Positions 24,278-33,800 of a stretch of DNA of 64,000 nt are shown piece after piece. This stretch comes from Phreatobacter sp. Lineage in GTDB: Bacteria > Pseudomonadota > Alphaproteobacteria > Rhizobiales > Phreatobacteraceae. Position 1 is the stretch's first letter. The number at the start of each line of letters is the position of its first letter. The notes beneath the pieces are model-generated. The model was not told the DNA's origin. It saw only the letters and a program-made list of their open reading frames with translations, and did no database searches. The DNA is taken from positions 1-64,000 of the forward strand of contig NZ_JALHMP010000022.1 of NCBI RefSeq assembly GCF_022843985.1. Reading direction: 5' to 3'. A program made the translations under genes and the position numbers.

Positions 24278-25978
24278 TTGACCGATGCCCTTCTCGGCCA
24301 GCCTTCCCTGACCGACCCGCGCCCGGCCTTCATGGCCGGGCGTCGTGCGTTGCTGGCCGTGGCGCTGGTTCTCGCGACCGTCGTGATCACGCCCATTCTG
24401 GCGGTCGCCATCAGCGTGGTGCAGCAGAGCGGCGGCGCCATCGCCCATCTGGCGGAGACGGTCCTCACCGAGATCGTCCTGAACACGCTGGGGCTGATGC
24501 TGATGGTGGGGGCCGGGACCGCCGTGATCGGCGTCGGCACCGCCTGGCTGGTGACGCTGTGCCGGTTTCCCGGGTCGCGGGCGCTGGAATGGATGCTGCT
24601 GCTGCCGCTGGCCGTTCCCGCCTATATTATCGGCTATGCCTATACCGATGCCATGGCCGTTGCCGGGCCCGTCCAGAGCAGCCTCCGGGCATTCTTCGGC
24701 TGGTCGCGCAGCGACTACTGGTTCCCGGACATTCACAATCTGCCGGGTGTCAGCCTGATGCTGACCCTGGTGCTCTACCCTTACGTCTATCTCCTCGCCC
24801 GCTCCGCCTTCCTCGACCAGTCGACCTGCGTGCTCGAGGCGGCCCGGACACTGGGGGCGAGCCCCCTGTCGGCCTTCCTGCGCGTCGGACTGCCGATGGC
24901 CCGGCCGGCCATCGCCGCCGGCGTCGCGCTGGCCCTGATGGAGGCCCTCGCCGATTTCGGCACGGTGCAGTATTTCGGTGTCACAACCTTCACGACGACG
25001 ATCTACCGGACCTGGTTCGGCCTCGGCGACCGCGTCGCCGCCGGCCAGCTCGCCACAGGTCTTCTCGGTTTCGTCCTGCTGCTGGTGGCTGTCGAATTCC
25101 TGGCACGCCGCGGCCGCCGCTTCGGTGCCGGCGGCCGGCGCCACCGCACCATCGCGCCGCTCCAGCTGAGGCCGCGTGCCGCCGCGGCGGCCCTCGCCGC
25201 CTGTGCCCTGCCGGTGCTGCTCGGCTTCATCCTGCCGATCGCGGCGCTGCTGCGCCTGCATGCCATGGACGGCGACTCCCTGGTCAACCCCCGCTTCCTC
25301 GCCTATGCGCAGAATTCCTTCGTCCTCGCCGGGGCCGCCGCCCTCGTCGTCGTGACCGCCGCGACCATGGTCGCCTATGCCGGACGGATCGCACCGGGCC
25401 TGTTCACCAGTGCGGTGATCCGCGTCGCCAGCATCGGCTATGCCGTACCGGGCACGGTCATCGCCGTCGGTATCCTCACGGCGCTCGGCGGGCTCGACGG
25501 GGCCCTCGACGGCTGGTCGCAGGCGACGTTCGGCGCGGGGACCGGACTGCTGTTCTCCGGCTCGGCCGTCGCGCTGCTCTATGCCTATCTCGTCCGCTTC
25601 CTGGCGGTCGCGGCGGGCCCTGTCGAATCCGGGCTGCACCAGATCCCGGCCTCGCTCGACGCGGCGGCGCGCACGCTGGGTGCCAGCGCCACCAAGGTGG
25701 CCGCCGCGATCCATGCGCCGATGCTGCGACGCTCGCTGCTGACCGCGGCGCTGCTCGTCTTTGTCGACGTGCTGAAGGAACTGCCGGCGACGATCATCGT
25801 CCGGCCGTTCAACTTCGATACGCTGGCCATCCGCGTCTACAATCTCGCCTCGGACGAACGCCTCGCCCAGGCCTCGACCGGGGCGCTGGTGATCGTCGCG
25901 ATCGGCATCGTGCCGGTCATCATCCTGACGCGCATGATCGCGCGCGACACGCGCCTCGGCTCGCGGCCGGGCGCCTGA
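24278..25978 (+). CDS. fbpB: Ferric-iron ABC transporter permease (fused halves)
   Basis: A 566-residue inner-membrane protein with about 12 spans, the result of two BPD-type permease halves in one chain. Each half carries an EAA loop that contacts the ATPase: EAARTLGASPLSAFLRVGLP in the first and DAAARTLGASATKVAAAIHAP in the second. It belongs to the FbpB/FutB group. The start is probably TTG 24278, only 9 bases after the fbpA stop; an in-frame ATG at 24332 is the alternative. No FbpC-type ATPase gene follows: tadA lies next on the other strand, 3 bases away, so the ATPase must come from elsewhere. Confidence 0.92.
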   Translation: MTDALLGQPSLTDPRPAFMAGRRALLAVALVLATVVITPILAVAISVVQQSGGAIAHLAETVLTEIVLNTLGLMLMVGAGTAVIGVGTAWLVTLCRFPGSRALEWMLLLPLAVPAYIIGYAYTDAMAVAGPVQSSLRAFFGWSRSDYWFPDIHNLPGVSLMLTLVLYPYVYLLARSAFLDQSTCVLEAARTLGASPLSAFLRVGLPMARPAIAAGVALALMEALADFGTVQYFGVTTFTTTIYRTWFGLGDRVAAGQLATGLLGFVLLLVAVEFLARRGRRFGAGGRRHRTIAPLQLRPRAAAAALAACALPVLLGFILPIAALLRLHAMDGDSLVNPRFLAYAQNSFVLAGAAALVVVTAATMVAYAGRIAPGLFTSAVIRVASIGYAVPGTVIAVGILTALGGLDGALDGWSQATFGAGTGLLFSGSAVALLYAYLVRFLAVAAGPVESGLHQIPASLDAAARTLGASATKVAAAIHAPMLRRSLLTAALLVFVDVLKELPATIIVRPFNFDTLAIRVYNLASDERLAQASTGALVIVAIGIVPVIILTRMIARDTRLGSRPGA

Positions 25979-25981
25979 GCT

Positions 25982-26458
25982 TCAGCGCCGGTCGCGGAAG
26001 AAGTCGCGCAGCAGTTCGGCTGCGGCCGTCTCGCTCAGTCCCCCGTAGACCTCCGGGCGGTGATGGCAGGAGGGGCTCGCGTAGAGCCGGACGCCGTTCT
26101 CGACGGCGCCGCCCTTGATGTCGGCAGCGCCGAAATAGAGCCGGCGGATGCGCGCGAAGGAGATGGCGGCGGCGCACATCGGACAGGGTTCCAGCGTCAC
26201 ATAGAGATCGCAGCCGGGCAGCCGCTCGGAGCCGAGCGCCGTACAGGCGAGGCGGATCGCCAGGATCTCGGCATGGGCGGTCGGGTCGCGGTCGGCGAGC
26301 GTGCGATTGCCGGCCCGGGCGATCACGACACCGTCGCGGACGATGACCGCACCGACAGGGACCTCGCCGCGGGCGGCCGCCCGGCGGGCCTCCTCGAGGG
26401 CCGCCGCCATGGGGGAAGGGGCGGCGTCTGGTTGCTGCGAATCACCGGCTCTCGCCAT
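25982..26458 (-). CDS. tadA: tRNA adenosine(34) deaminase
   Basis: TadA, 158 residues, converts A34 to inosine in the tRNA-Arg anticodon. Zinc ligand and proton-shuttle residues are in TAHAEI (His62, Glu64) and PCPMC (Cys92, Cys95). The C-terminal helix with ELLRDFFRDRR is typical. The frame starts at ATG 26458; a shorter start at 26410 (MAAALEEARRAA) would also give a complete domain. It converges on fbpB and is divergent from rluB. Confidence 0.93.
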   Translation of the reverse strand: MARAGDSQQPDAAPSPMAAALEEARRAAARGEVPVGAVIVRDGVVIARAGNRTLADRDPTAHAEILAIRLACTALGSERLPGCDLYVTLEPCPMCAAAISFARIRRLYFGAADIKGGAVENGVRLYASPSCHHRPEVYGGLSETAAAELLRDFFRDRR

Positions 26459-26553
26459 TTCGCCCCGATCGTGCTAAAGGCCCGCGTTCCTGCCGGGGCA
26501 CCCGGCCGCGCACGCCGGATGGCGCCGCGACAACCCGATCTCACGAGAACCCC

Positions 26554-29500
26554 ATGCCCCGCAAGCGCGACGATGACCGTCCGGCCCCCGGCCGGACGCG
26601 GAAAGCCGATTCGAAAGCCGCTCCGAAGACCGCCGAGACCAAGCCCGCAGCCGCCAGGAAGGCCAGCAAGGCCGCCGCCGCCGCCGATGCAGCCGCCTCC
26701 GTGAAGGCTCCCGCGGCACCGTCCAAGGCCGCCAAGGCGGCGACTCCGGCACCGGCCAAGACCGTGAAGGCCGCGCCGGCCAAGGCGGCGGCCACTGTTG
26801 ACGCCGCCAAGCCGGCGAAGACCAAGGCGGTGGCTGCGAAGAGCGCCAAGGCGGTGGTCGAAGCGGCGCCGGTCGTGACCGCCCCCAAGGCGACGAAGAC
26901 AAAGGCGACAAAGGCCGAGGCGCAGAAGGCCGAGACGACCAAGACCACGGCGACCAAGACCACGGCGACCAAGACCAGGGCGACCAAGACCAGGGCGACC
27001 AAGACCAGGGCGACCAAGACCAAGGGCGCCACGCAAGCGGCAGCCGTGATACCCACGACGACACCGGCGGAAGCAAAGCCCGCCAAGGCGCCCAAGGCGA
27101 AGGTGGCCAAGGACACGCCCGCCGCCAAGACGGCGACGGCCAAGACGACCAAGACGGCCAAATCCAAGGCGCCGAAGGCCGATACCGCTGCCACCATGTC
27201 CGTGGCGCCTGCCGCCGACGTCGCGGTCCCAGAGGTCGAACCCGCTGCGGCGTTGCCGGCCAAGGCCGGGAAAGCCGCCCGCAAGGCCAAGGCGCCACGC
27301 GGAGCGAGCTACGATCCCATCGATCTCGACCTCGACCTGTCCGACGATGCGCCGGCCTTCCTCGAGGACATCGACGAGGATCCGGTGGTCAAGGCGCTGG
27401 CCCGCGAGGCCGGCATCGACAAGAAGCCGCGCGGCGAGCGTTCGCGCGACGAGCGTCCCAAGCGCGCCTTCGGCGACGACCGTGGCCAGCGTGACCGCAA
27501 CACCGTGCCGCGCGAGCGCGACCGTTCGTTCGAGCCGGTCAACCGCGGCGAGGAGCGCATCGCCCGGGTGCTCGCCCGCGCCGGCCTGTGCTCGCGCCGC
27601 GAGGCCGAGGAATGGATCGAGGCGGGCCGCGTCAGCGTCAACGGCACGGTGCTGACCTCGCCGGCCATGAACGTCACCGAGCGCGACATGGTGCTGGTGG
27701 ACGGCGAGAAGCTGCCCGAGCGCGAGCGCACGCGGCTGTGGCTCTATCACAAGCCCGCCGGCCTGGTGACCACGAACAGCGATCCCGAGGGACGCCCGAC
27801 CATCTTCGACCGCCTGCCCGACGACCTGCCGCGGGTGGTGACGGTCGGCCGCCTCGACATCAATACCGAGGGCCTGCTGCTGCTGACCAATGACGGCGGC
27901 CTCGCCCGCGTCCTCGCCCTGCCCGCCACGGGCTGGCTGCGCCGCTACCGCGTCCGCGCCCATGGCAGCGTCGACCAGGCGACGCTCGACCGCCTGCGCA
28001 AGGGCATCGAGGTGGACGGCATCGAATATGGGCCGATCGAGGCCGAACTCGACCGCGTGCAGGGCGCCAACAGCTGGCTGACCCTGTCGCTGCGCGAGGG
28101 CAAGAACCGCGAGGTGAAGAACGTCCTCGGCGCCATCGGCCTCGACGTGAACCGCCTCATCCGCGTCTCCTTCGGCCCCTTCCAGCTGGGTGAGCTGCCG
28201 GAGGGCGAGGTCGACGAGATCCGCACCCGGGTGCTGCGCGACCAGCTCGGCGACGAGCTGTCGGAACTGGCCGGCGTCGAGTTCGACCGCCCGGTCTTCG
28301 AGCAGGTGGGCGCCCGCGAGGACCGCTCCGCCCGCAAGGGTCGCCCCGAGGCGCGGCCCGACCGCGATGCCCGTCCGGCCCGCTTCGAGGCCCGCGGCGA
28401 ACGCCCGGTCCGCAGCGACCGTCCTGCCCGGTTCGGCGACCGTGACGAGCGTCCCGGCCGGTTCGGCCGCGACCGCGACGACGGCGACCGGGGCGCCTCA
28501 AAGACTCCGGAGCACCGGTTCGGCAACCGTCCGCGCGTCTGGCGCGACGGCGAGGCGACCGATTTCGGACCGCGCAACAAGGCCCGCCCGGCCTTCAAGG
28601 GCGGTCGAACGGGCGAGGAGGACGGCGCGCGCGACTTCAAGCGCGGGGCGCCAGTCACCGATTCCCGCGGCCGGCGCGTCCGCGTCGAAAAGATGGGCGG
28701 CGATGGACCGGCCGCCGAGCGGCAGGAGCGTTTCGAGAGCCGCCAGGCCCGCCAGGCCGAGGATGCCGGCGACCGGCCGTTCCGCAGCCGCGACGGCGAC
28801 CGGCCGCGCGGCGACTTCAAACCCCGCGGCGAGTTCAAGCCGCGTGGCGACCGCCCGTTCCAGGACCGTGACGGCGACGCCCCGCGCGGCGAGTTCAAGC
28901 CCCGCGGCGAGTTCAAGCCGCGTGGCGACCGCCCGTTCCGGGACCGTGACGGCGACGCCCCGCGCGGCGAGTTCAAGCCCCGCGGCGAGTTCAAGCCGCG
29001 TGGCGACCGGCCGTTCCGCGATCGCGACGGCGACGGCCCACGCGGCGAGTTCAAGCCCCGCGGCGAGTTCAAACCGCGTGGCGACCGGCCGTTCCGGGAC
29101 CGTGACGGCGACGCGCCGCGCGGCGAGTTCAAGCCCCGCAGCGAGTTCAAACCGCGTGGCGACCGCCCGTTCCGCGATCGCGACGGCGACGCGCCGCGCG
29201 GCGACTTCAAGCCCCGCGGCGAGTTCAAGCCGCGTGGTGACCGGCCGTTCCGCGATCGCGACGGCGACGCGCCGCGACGCGACTTCAAGCCCTGGGGCGA
29301 CCGCGAGGACCGCGGTGGTGGCGGCCGGGACTTCAAGCCGCGCGAGCGCAGCTTCGGCGACCGCAGCGAGCGCCCGGACGGCGACCGCCCGCGGGGCGGC
29401 AAGCCTTTCGGTGATCGCCCGCCGGGCGGCCGTTCGTTCGGCGACCGTCCCTCCGGCGGCAAGAGCTTCGGCGGTGCCCGCGGCGAGCGGTCCTTCGGCG

Positions 29501-29673
29501 ACAGGCCGTCGGGGGGCAAGAGCTTCGGCGGCGCCCGCGGCGAGCGGTCCTTCGGCGACAGGCCGTCGGGGGGCAAGAGCTTCGGCGGCAAGTCCTTCGG
29601 GGGCAAACCCGGCGGCAAGCCCTTCGGGGGCAAGCCCGGCGGCAAGCCCTTCGGGGGCAAGCGGGACCGCTGA
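26554..29673 (+). CDS. rluB: Pseudouridine synthase RluB with giant repeat tails
   Basis: A 1039-residue protein whose enzyme core fills only about residues 332-570: an S4 RNA-binding domain (EERIARVLARAGLCSRREAEEWIEAG) and a RsuA/RluB-type synthase with catalytic Asp about 435 in GRLDINTEGLLLLTNDGG, plus LREGKNREVKNVL. It should modify U2605 of 23S rRNA. The first 330 residues are a Lys/Ala/Thr-rich, histone-H1-like tail, and the last 470 an Arg/Asp/Gly/Phe/Lys tail made of tandem repeats. Both tails are probably disordered and RNA-binding. Long low-complexity tails on RluB are usual in this order, but the repeat number is likely to vary. rsmD starts 3 bases after the stop. Confidence 0.93.
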   Translation: MPRKRDDDRPAPGRTRKADSKAAPKTAETKPAAARKASKAAAAADAAASVKAPAAPSKAAKAATPAPAKTVKAAPAKAAATVDAAKPAKTKAVAAKSAKAVVEAAPVVTAPKATKTKATKAEAQKAETTKTTATKTTATKTRATKTRATKTRATKTKGATQAAAVIPTTTPAEAKPAKAPKAKVAKDTPAAKTATAKTTKTAKSKAPKADTAATMSVAPAADVAVPEVEPAAALPAKAGKAARKAKAPRGASYDPIDLDLDLSDDAPAFLEDIDEDPVVKALAREAGIDKKPRGERSRDERPKRAFGDDRGQRDRNTVPRERDRSFEPVNRGEERIARVLARAGLCSRREAEEWIEAGRVSVNGTVLTSPAMNVTERDMVLVDGEKLPERERTRLWLYHKPAGLVTTNSDPEGRPTIFDRLPDDLPRVVTVGRLDINTEGLLLLTNDGGLARVLALPATGWLRRYRVRAHGSVDQATLDRLRKGIEVDGIEYGPIEAELDRVQGANSWLTLSLREGKNREVKNVLGAIGLDVNRLIRVSFGPFQLGELPEGEVDEIRTRVLRDQLGDELSELAGVEFDRPVFEQVGAREDRSARKGRPEARPDRDARPARFEARGERPVRSDRPARFGDRDERPGRFGRDRDDGDRGASKTPEHRFGNRPRVWRDGEATDFGPRNKARPAFKGGRTGEEDGARDFKRGAPVTDSRGRRVRVEKMGGDGPAAERQERFESRQARQAEDAGDRPFRSRDGDRPRGDFKPRGEFKPRGDRPFQDRDGDAPRGEFKPRGEFKPRGDRPFRDRDGDAPRGEFKPRGEFKPRGDRPFRDRDGDGPRGEFKPRGEFKPRGDRPFRDRDGDAPRGEFKPRSEFKPRGDRPFRDRDGDAPRGDFKPRGEFKPRGDRPFRDRDGDAPRRDFKPWGDREDRGGGGRDFKPRERSFGDRSERPDGDRPRGGKPFGDRPPGGRSFGDRPSGGKSFGGARGERSFGDRPSGGKSFGGARGERSFGDRPSGGKSFGGKSFGGKPGGKPFGGKPGGKPFGGKRDR
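26941..27015 (+). repeat. Five 15-bp tandem repeats in the rluB N-terminal tail
   Basis: Five units of the form AAGACCAGGGCGACC (the first two with ACGG) encode five Lys-Thr-(Thr/Arg)-Ala-Thr units. The period is a multiple of three, so copy-number change keeps the frame. Confidence 0.9.
28783..29250 (+). repeat. Six 78-bp tandem repeats in the rluB C-terminal tail
   Basis: Six units of 78 bp encode 26 residues each of the pattern RDRDGDAPRGEFKPRGEF followed by KPRGDRPF; a seventh partial unit runs to about 29304. Units differ by only a few bases, mostly at third positions, so the array is recent. Each unit contains two copies of the smaller motif RG(E/D)FKP. Confidence 0.93.
29464..29577 (+). 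repeat. Two 57-bp tandem repeats near the rluB C-terminus
   Basis: Two consecutive 57-bp units (29464-29520 and 29521-29577) encode 19 residues each, SFGGARGERSFGDRPSGGK. They differ at one base. A third partial unit and short Gly-Lys-Phe repeats follow to the stop. Confidence 0.9.
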
Positions 29674-29676
29674 GCC

Positions 29677-30231
29677 TTGCGGATCGTCGGCGGCAAGTTT
29701 CGCGGGCGCAGCCTGCTCGGACCGAAGTCGGACGCGATCCGCCCGACATCGGACCGGCTGCGCGAGAGCCTGTTCAACGTGCTCGCCCACGGCTATGGCG
29801 ATCCGTGCGACGGCGCAAGGGTCATCGACCTCTTCGCCGGTACGGGGGCCCTCGGTCTCGAGGCCCTGTCACGGGGCGCCGCCTATGCCGCCTTTGTCGA
29901 CCAGAGCGCCGAGGCGCGCGGGCTGATCCGCGGCAATGTCGACGCGATGGGGCTGGCCGGCGTGACCGGGCTCCTGAAGCGCGATGCCACGAAGCTCGGC
30001 GCCTTGGCGCCCTTCGAGCCCTTCACGCTGGCCTTCTGCGATCCGCCCTATCGCAAGGGCCTCGGCGAACGGGCGCTGGCGAGCGCGCGCGCGGGCGGCT
30101 GGCTCGCCGCCGGTGCGCTCGTGGTGCTGGAGGAGGCGGCGGACATCGCCGTCGCCCTTCCCGAGGGCTATGCGCTGGAGGAACGGCGCGAGGCCGGCGA
30201 GACGCAGCTCGTGTTCCTGCGTCCCGCCTGA
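29677..30231 (+). CDS. rsmD: 16S rRNA (guanine(966)-N2)-methyltransferase
   Basis: RsmD, 184 residues, methylates G966 of 16S rRNA with SAM. Motifs are the N-terminal RIVGGKFRGRSLLGP with RPTSDRLRESLFN, the SAM-binding VIDLFAGTGALGLEALSRGA, and the catalytic FCDPPYRKG (NPPY-type loop). The start is TTG 29677, 3 bases after the rluB stop, so the two rRNA-modifying genes form an operon with coupled translation. Confidence 0.95.
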   Translation: MRIVGGKFRGRSLLGPKSDAIRPTSDRLRESLFNVLAHGYGDPCDGARVIDLFAGTGALGLEALSRGAAYAAFVDQSAEARGLIRGNVDAMGLAGVTGLLKRDATKLGALAPFEPFTLAFCDPPYRKGLGERALASARAGGWLAAGALVVLEEAADIAVALPEGYALEERREAGETQLVFLRPA

Positions 30232-30240
30232 GGTCCGCCG

Positions 30241-30651
30241 CTATTTCTTCAGAAGATCGCGGATCTCGGTGAGCAGCATGACATCGGCCGGCGGTTCAGC
30301 CGGCGCGGCCGGCGCCGCCGCTTCCTGCCGCTTCAGACGGTTCATGCCCTTGACCACCATGAACATGACCGCGGCGATGATCATGAAATTGATGGCGATG
30401 GTGATGAAGCGGCCATAGGCGATGACCGCGCCCTGCTTCTGGGCATCGGCAAGGTTGGTGGCGGTGACCGACTTGCTCAGGGCCAGGAAATAATTGGTGA
30501 AGTCGAAGCCGCCGATGGCGCCGAGGATCGGCATGAACAGGTCGCCGACGATGGATTCGACGATGCGGCCGAAGGCGGCCCCGATGATCACGCCGATCGC
30601 GAGATCGACGACATTGCCCTTGAGGGCAAATTCCTTGAATTCCTTGAGCAT
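30241..30651 (-). CDS. mscL: Large-conductance mechanosensitive channel
   Basis: MscL, 136 residues, opens under membrane tension to release solutes on osmotic downshift. The N-terminal amphipathic helix [20 protein letters not shown], the pore-lining [16 protein letters not shown] and second span [23 protein letters not shown] are clear, and the cytoplasmic helix ends [11 protein letters not shown]. The start is ATG 30651 (MLKEFKEF); the longer frame adds 14 unlikely residues. It converges on rsmD with 9 bases between. Confidence 0.97.
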   Translation of the reverse strand: MLKEFKEFALKGNVVDLAIGVIIGAAFGRIVESIVGDLFMPILGAIGGFDFTNYFLALSKSVTATNLADAQKQGAVIAYGRFITIAINFMIIAAVMFMVVKGMNRLKRQEAAAPAAPAEPPADVMLLTEIRDLLKK

Positions 30652-30849
30652 GATCCGCCCCCTCATCTCTTGTGCCTGCGATGGAATCGCCACAGGAGGA
30701 TTGGACAGACATTGAGGGAATGCAATGTATTTCCCTTACGGCATGTCGCAAGGCCGTGGACAGGCCCCTGCCCGCATGATCAAGTCTTGGCCCTCGACGG
30801 GATCGCCATCACAGTGCTCCCATGACAATGTTTGCGTGACAGGGCTGCC

Positions 30850-33800
30850 ATGAGCATGGGTCTGGTCATCATTCTGACCGCCTTCGCCTATCTCGGCGCG
30901 CTGTTCATCGTGGCCTATTGGGGCGACAGGCGCCGGGCCCAGGAAAAGGCGATCCGGCAGAGCCGGACATGGATCTATCCCCTGTCGCTCGCGGTCTACT
31001 GCACCTCCTGGACGTTCTTCGGATCGGTCGGCCTCGCCTCGCGCTCGGGCTTCGATTTCCTCGCCATCTATATCGGACCCATGCTGCTCTTCGGGCTGCT
31101 CTGGCCGCTGGTCCGCCGCGTCGTGCGGATCACCAAGGCGCAGAACATCACCTCCATCGCCGACTTCATCGGCGCCCGCTACGGCAAGAGCCAGGCCGTC
31201 GCCGGCATGGTCTGCCTCATCGTCACCTTCGGCACGATCCCCTATGTGGCGCTCCAGTTGAAGGCGGTGTCCGCATCGCTGATGACGACGATCCGTCCCG
31301 ACGAGATCGTCAACGTGACGCAGGACCTGCCGTTCTTCGGCGATCTCGCCCTCGTCGTGGCCGTCTCCATGGCGGTGTTCGCCATGCTCTTCGGCACCCG
31401 GCACGCCGACGCCACCGAGCACCAGGACGGGCTGATCCTGGCGGTGGCGGCGGAATCGATCGTCAAGCTTGTCTGTTTCCTCGCCATCGGCTTCTACGTC
31501 ACCTATGTGATGTTCGGCGGTTTTGCCGATCTGTTCGGCCAGGCCATGGCGCGGCCGGATATCGTCGGCTCGGTGCTGCGCTGGCCGGATCCCTCCACCT
31601 TCATCGCCATGAGCGCCCTGTCCTTCTGCTGCGCCATCCTGCTGCCACGCATGTTCCATGTCGGCGTGGTGGAGAACCATTCGGAGGCCGAGATCCGCCG
31701 GGCCTCCTGGCTCTTTCCGCTTTATCTCGTGCTGATCAACCTCTTCGTCATCCCGATCGCGATCGCCGGCCTTCTGGTCTTTCCGCCGGGCTCGATGGAC
31801 AGTGACATGACGGTGGTGGCGCTGCCGATGTCGCGCGGCAACGAGATTCTGACCCTGGCGGCCTTCATCGGCGGCCTGTCCGCCGCCACCGCCATGGTCA
31901 TCGTCGCCAGCGTCGCCCTGTCGATCATGATCTCCAACGACGTGGTCATTCCCTCGCTGCTGACGCTGCGCGGTCGGCTGCTGGCGACGGAAGGCCCGGC
32001 AGACGAGCGGACCGATCTCGGGCCGACCATCCTGATGATCCGCCGCACCATCATTCTGGCGGTGATGATCGGCGCCTATCTCTATTACCGCGTGGCGGGC
32101 GAGGCGCAGCTGGCCTCGATCGGCCTCCTCTCCTTCGCGGCGGTGGCGCAACTGGCGCCGGCCTTCTTCGGCGGGCTGTTCTGGCGGCGCGCCAATGCCG
32201 GCGGCGCGGTGGCGGGGATGGCGGCGGGTCTTGCGGTCTGGGCCTACACGCTGCTCGTCCCCATGCTGGCGACGACGGGAGCGCTGCCCTCCAGCCTCGT
32301 CGCGACGGGGCCCTTCGGCATCGAGTGGCTGCGGCCGCAGAACCTGTTCGGCATGGTCGACCTGCCGCCGCTCGCCCACGGGGTCTTCTGGTCGCTGCTG
32401 CTCAATGTCGTGCTGCTGGTCGGGATCTCGCTCCTGCGCCGCGCCTCGGCGATCGAGGTCATGCAGTCCAAGGTCTTCCTGCCATCGCCACCGTCGGACT
32501 ATGCGCCGAGCTTCCGGCTCTGGCGCAGCGCGGTGACGGTGGAGGACGTGCGCTCGACGGTGGCGCGCTATCTCGGGGCCGAGCGCACCCATGCGGCCTT
32601 CGAGAGCTATGCCATGGAACAGGGCATTCCGCTGGAGGGCGGGGCCGAGGCCGATATCGGCCTGCTGCGCTATTCGGAACGTCTGCTCGCCTCGGCCATC
32701 GGCACGGCCTCGTCGCGGCTGGTCCTGTCATTGCTCCTGAAGAAGCGCTCGGTGTCGACGACCGACGCGCTGAAGCTGCTCGACGATGCCAATGCGGCGA
32801 TGCAGTACAACCGCGAGGCGCTGCAGACGGCCCTCGAACATGCCCGCCAGGGCGTCAGCGTCTTCGATGCCGACGGCAATCTGATGGTGTGGAACCGGCC
32901 CTTCGCCGAGGTCCTCGCCCTGCCTGCCGAGACGCTGCATATCGGCGTCGGCTTCGACCGGATCCTGCGGGCGCTGGCGGTCCGCGGCGAATTCGGACCG
33001 GGCGATGTCGACGACCTCGTCGCCGAGCGCGCCGACCGCCTGCTGCGCGCCGACGAGCCGCAGATCGAACGCCTGGCCATGCTTGGGCTGTTCATCGAGG
33101 TGCGCGCCGCCCGCCTGCCGGACGGCGGTATCGTCACCACCTATACCGACGTCACCGCCTCGGTCGCCGCGGCGGAGGAACTGGAACGGGCCAACGAGAC
33201 CCTGGAGCGCCGGGTTCGCGAGCGGACGGAAGAGCTGACGCGGCTCAATGCCGAACTGGCCAAGGCCAAGCAGGAGGCCGACGAGGCCAACCTCTCCAAG
33301 ACGCGCTTCCTGGCGGCCGCCAGCCACGACATCCTGCAACCGCTGAACGCAGCCCGCCTCTACACGACCAGCCTGGTCGAGCGTGGCACCGACGGCGACG
33401 AGCGCCGGCTGGTGGACAATGTCGACGCCTCGCTCGAGGCGGTGGAGGAGATCCTGGCGGCGCTTCTCGACATTTCGCGGCTCGATGCGGGCGCGATGAA
33501 GCCGGAATTCGGCAGTTTCCGCATCGACGAGCTGTTCCGGCAGCTTGCCGTCGAATTCGCCCCGATCGCCGAGCAGAAGGGTCTCAGCCTCACCTTCGTG
33601 CCGACGGCATTGGCCATCCATTCCGACCGGCGGCTGCTGCGCCGGCTGCTGCAGAACCTCATCTCCAACGCCATCAAGTACACCGCCAAGGGCGGCGTTC
33701 TCATCGGCTGCCGCCGCCGCGGCAAGAAGCTGTCACTGGAGGTCCATGATAGCGGCCCCGGCATTCCCCAGGCCAAGCAGCGGATCATCTTCCAGGAGTT

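Noticed and set aside
23237-25714. An 825-residue minus-strand frame opposite fbpA and fbpB
   Set aside because: Composition is typical of a shadow frame (Gly/Arg/Asp/Gln-rich, no hydrophobic core), and both plus-strand genes have full family motifs.
28783-29577. CRISPR-like regular repeats
   Set aside because: The 78-bp and 57-bp units abut without spacers, keep the reading frame and encode protein repeats.
27945-29777. Minus-strand frames of 610 and 430 residues opposite the rluB tail
   Set aside because: They only mirror the repeat DNA of the rluB C-terminus.
30736-32592. A 618-residue minus-strand frame opposite the histidine kinase
   Set aside because: It has no family resemblance and the plus strand encodes an intact transporter-like domain.
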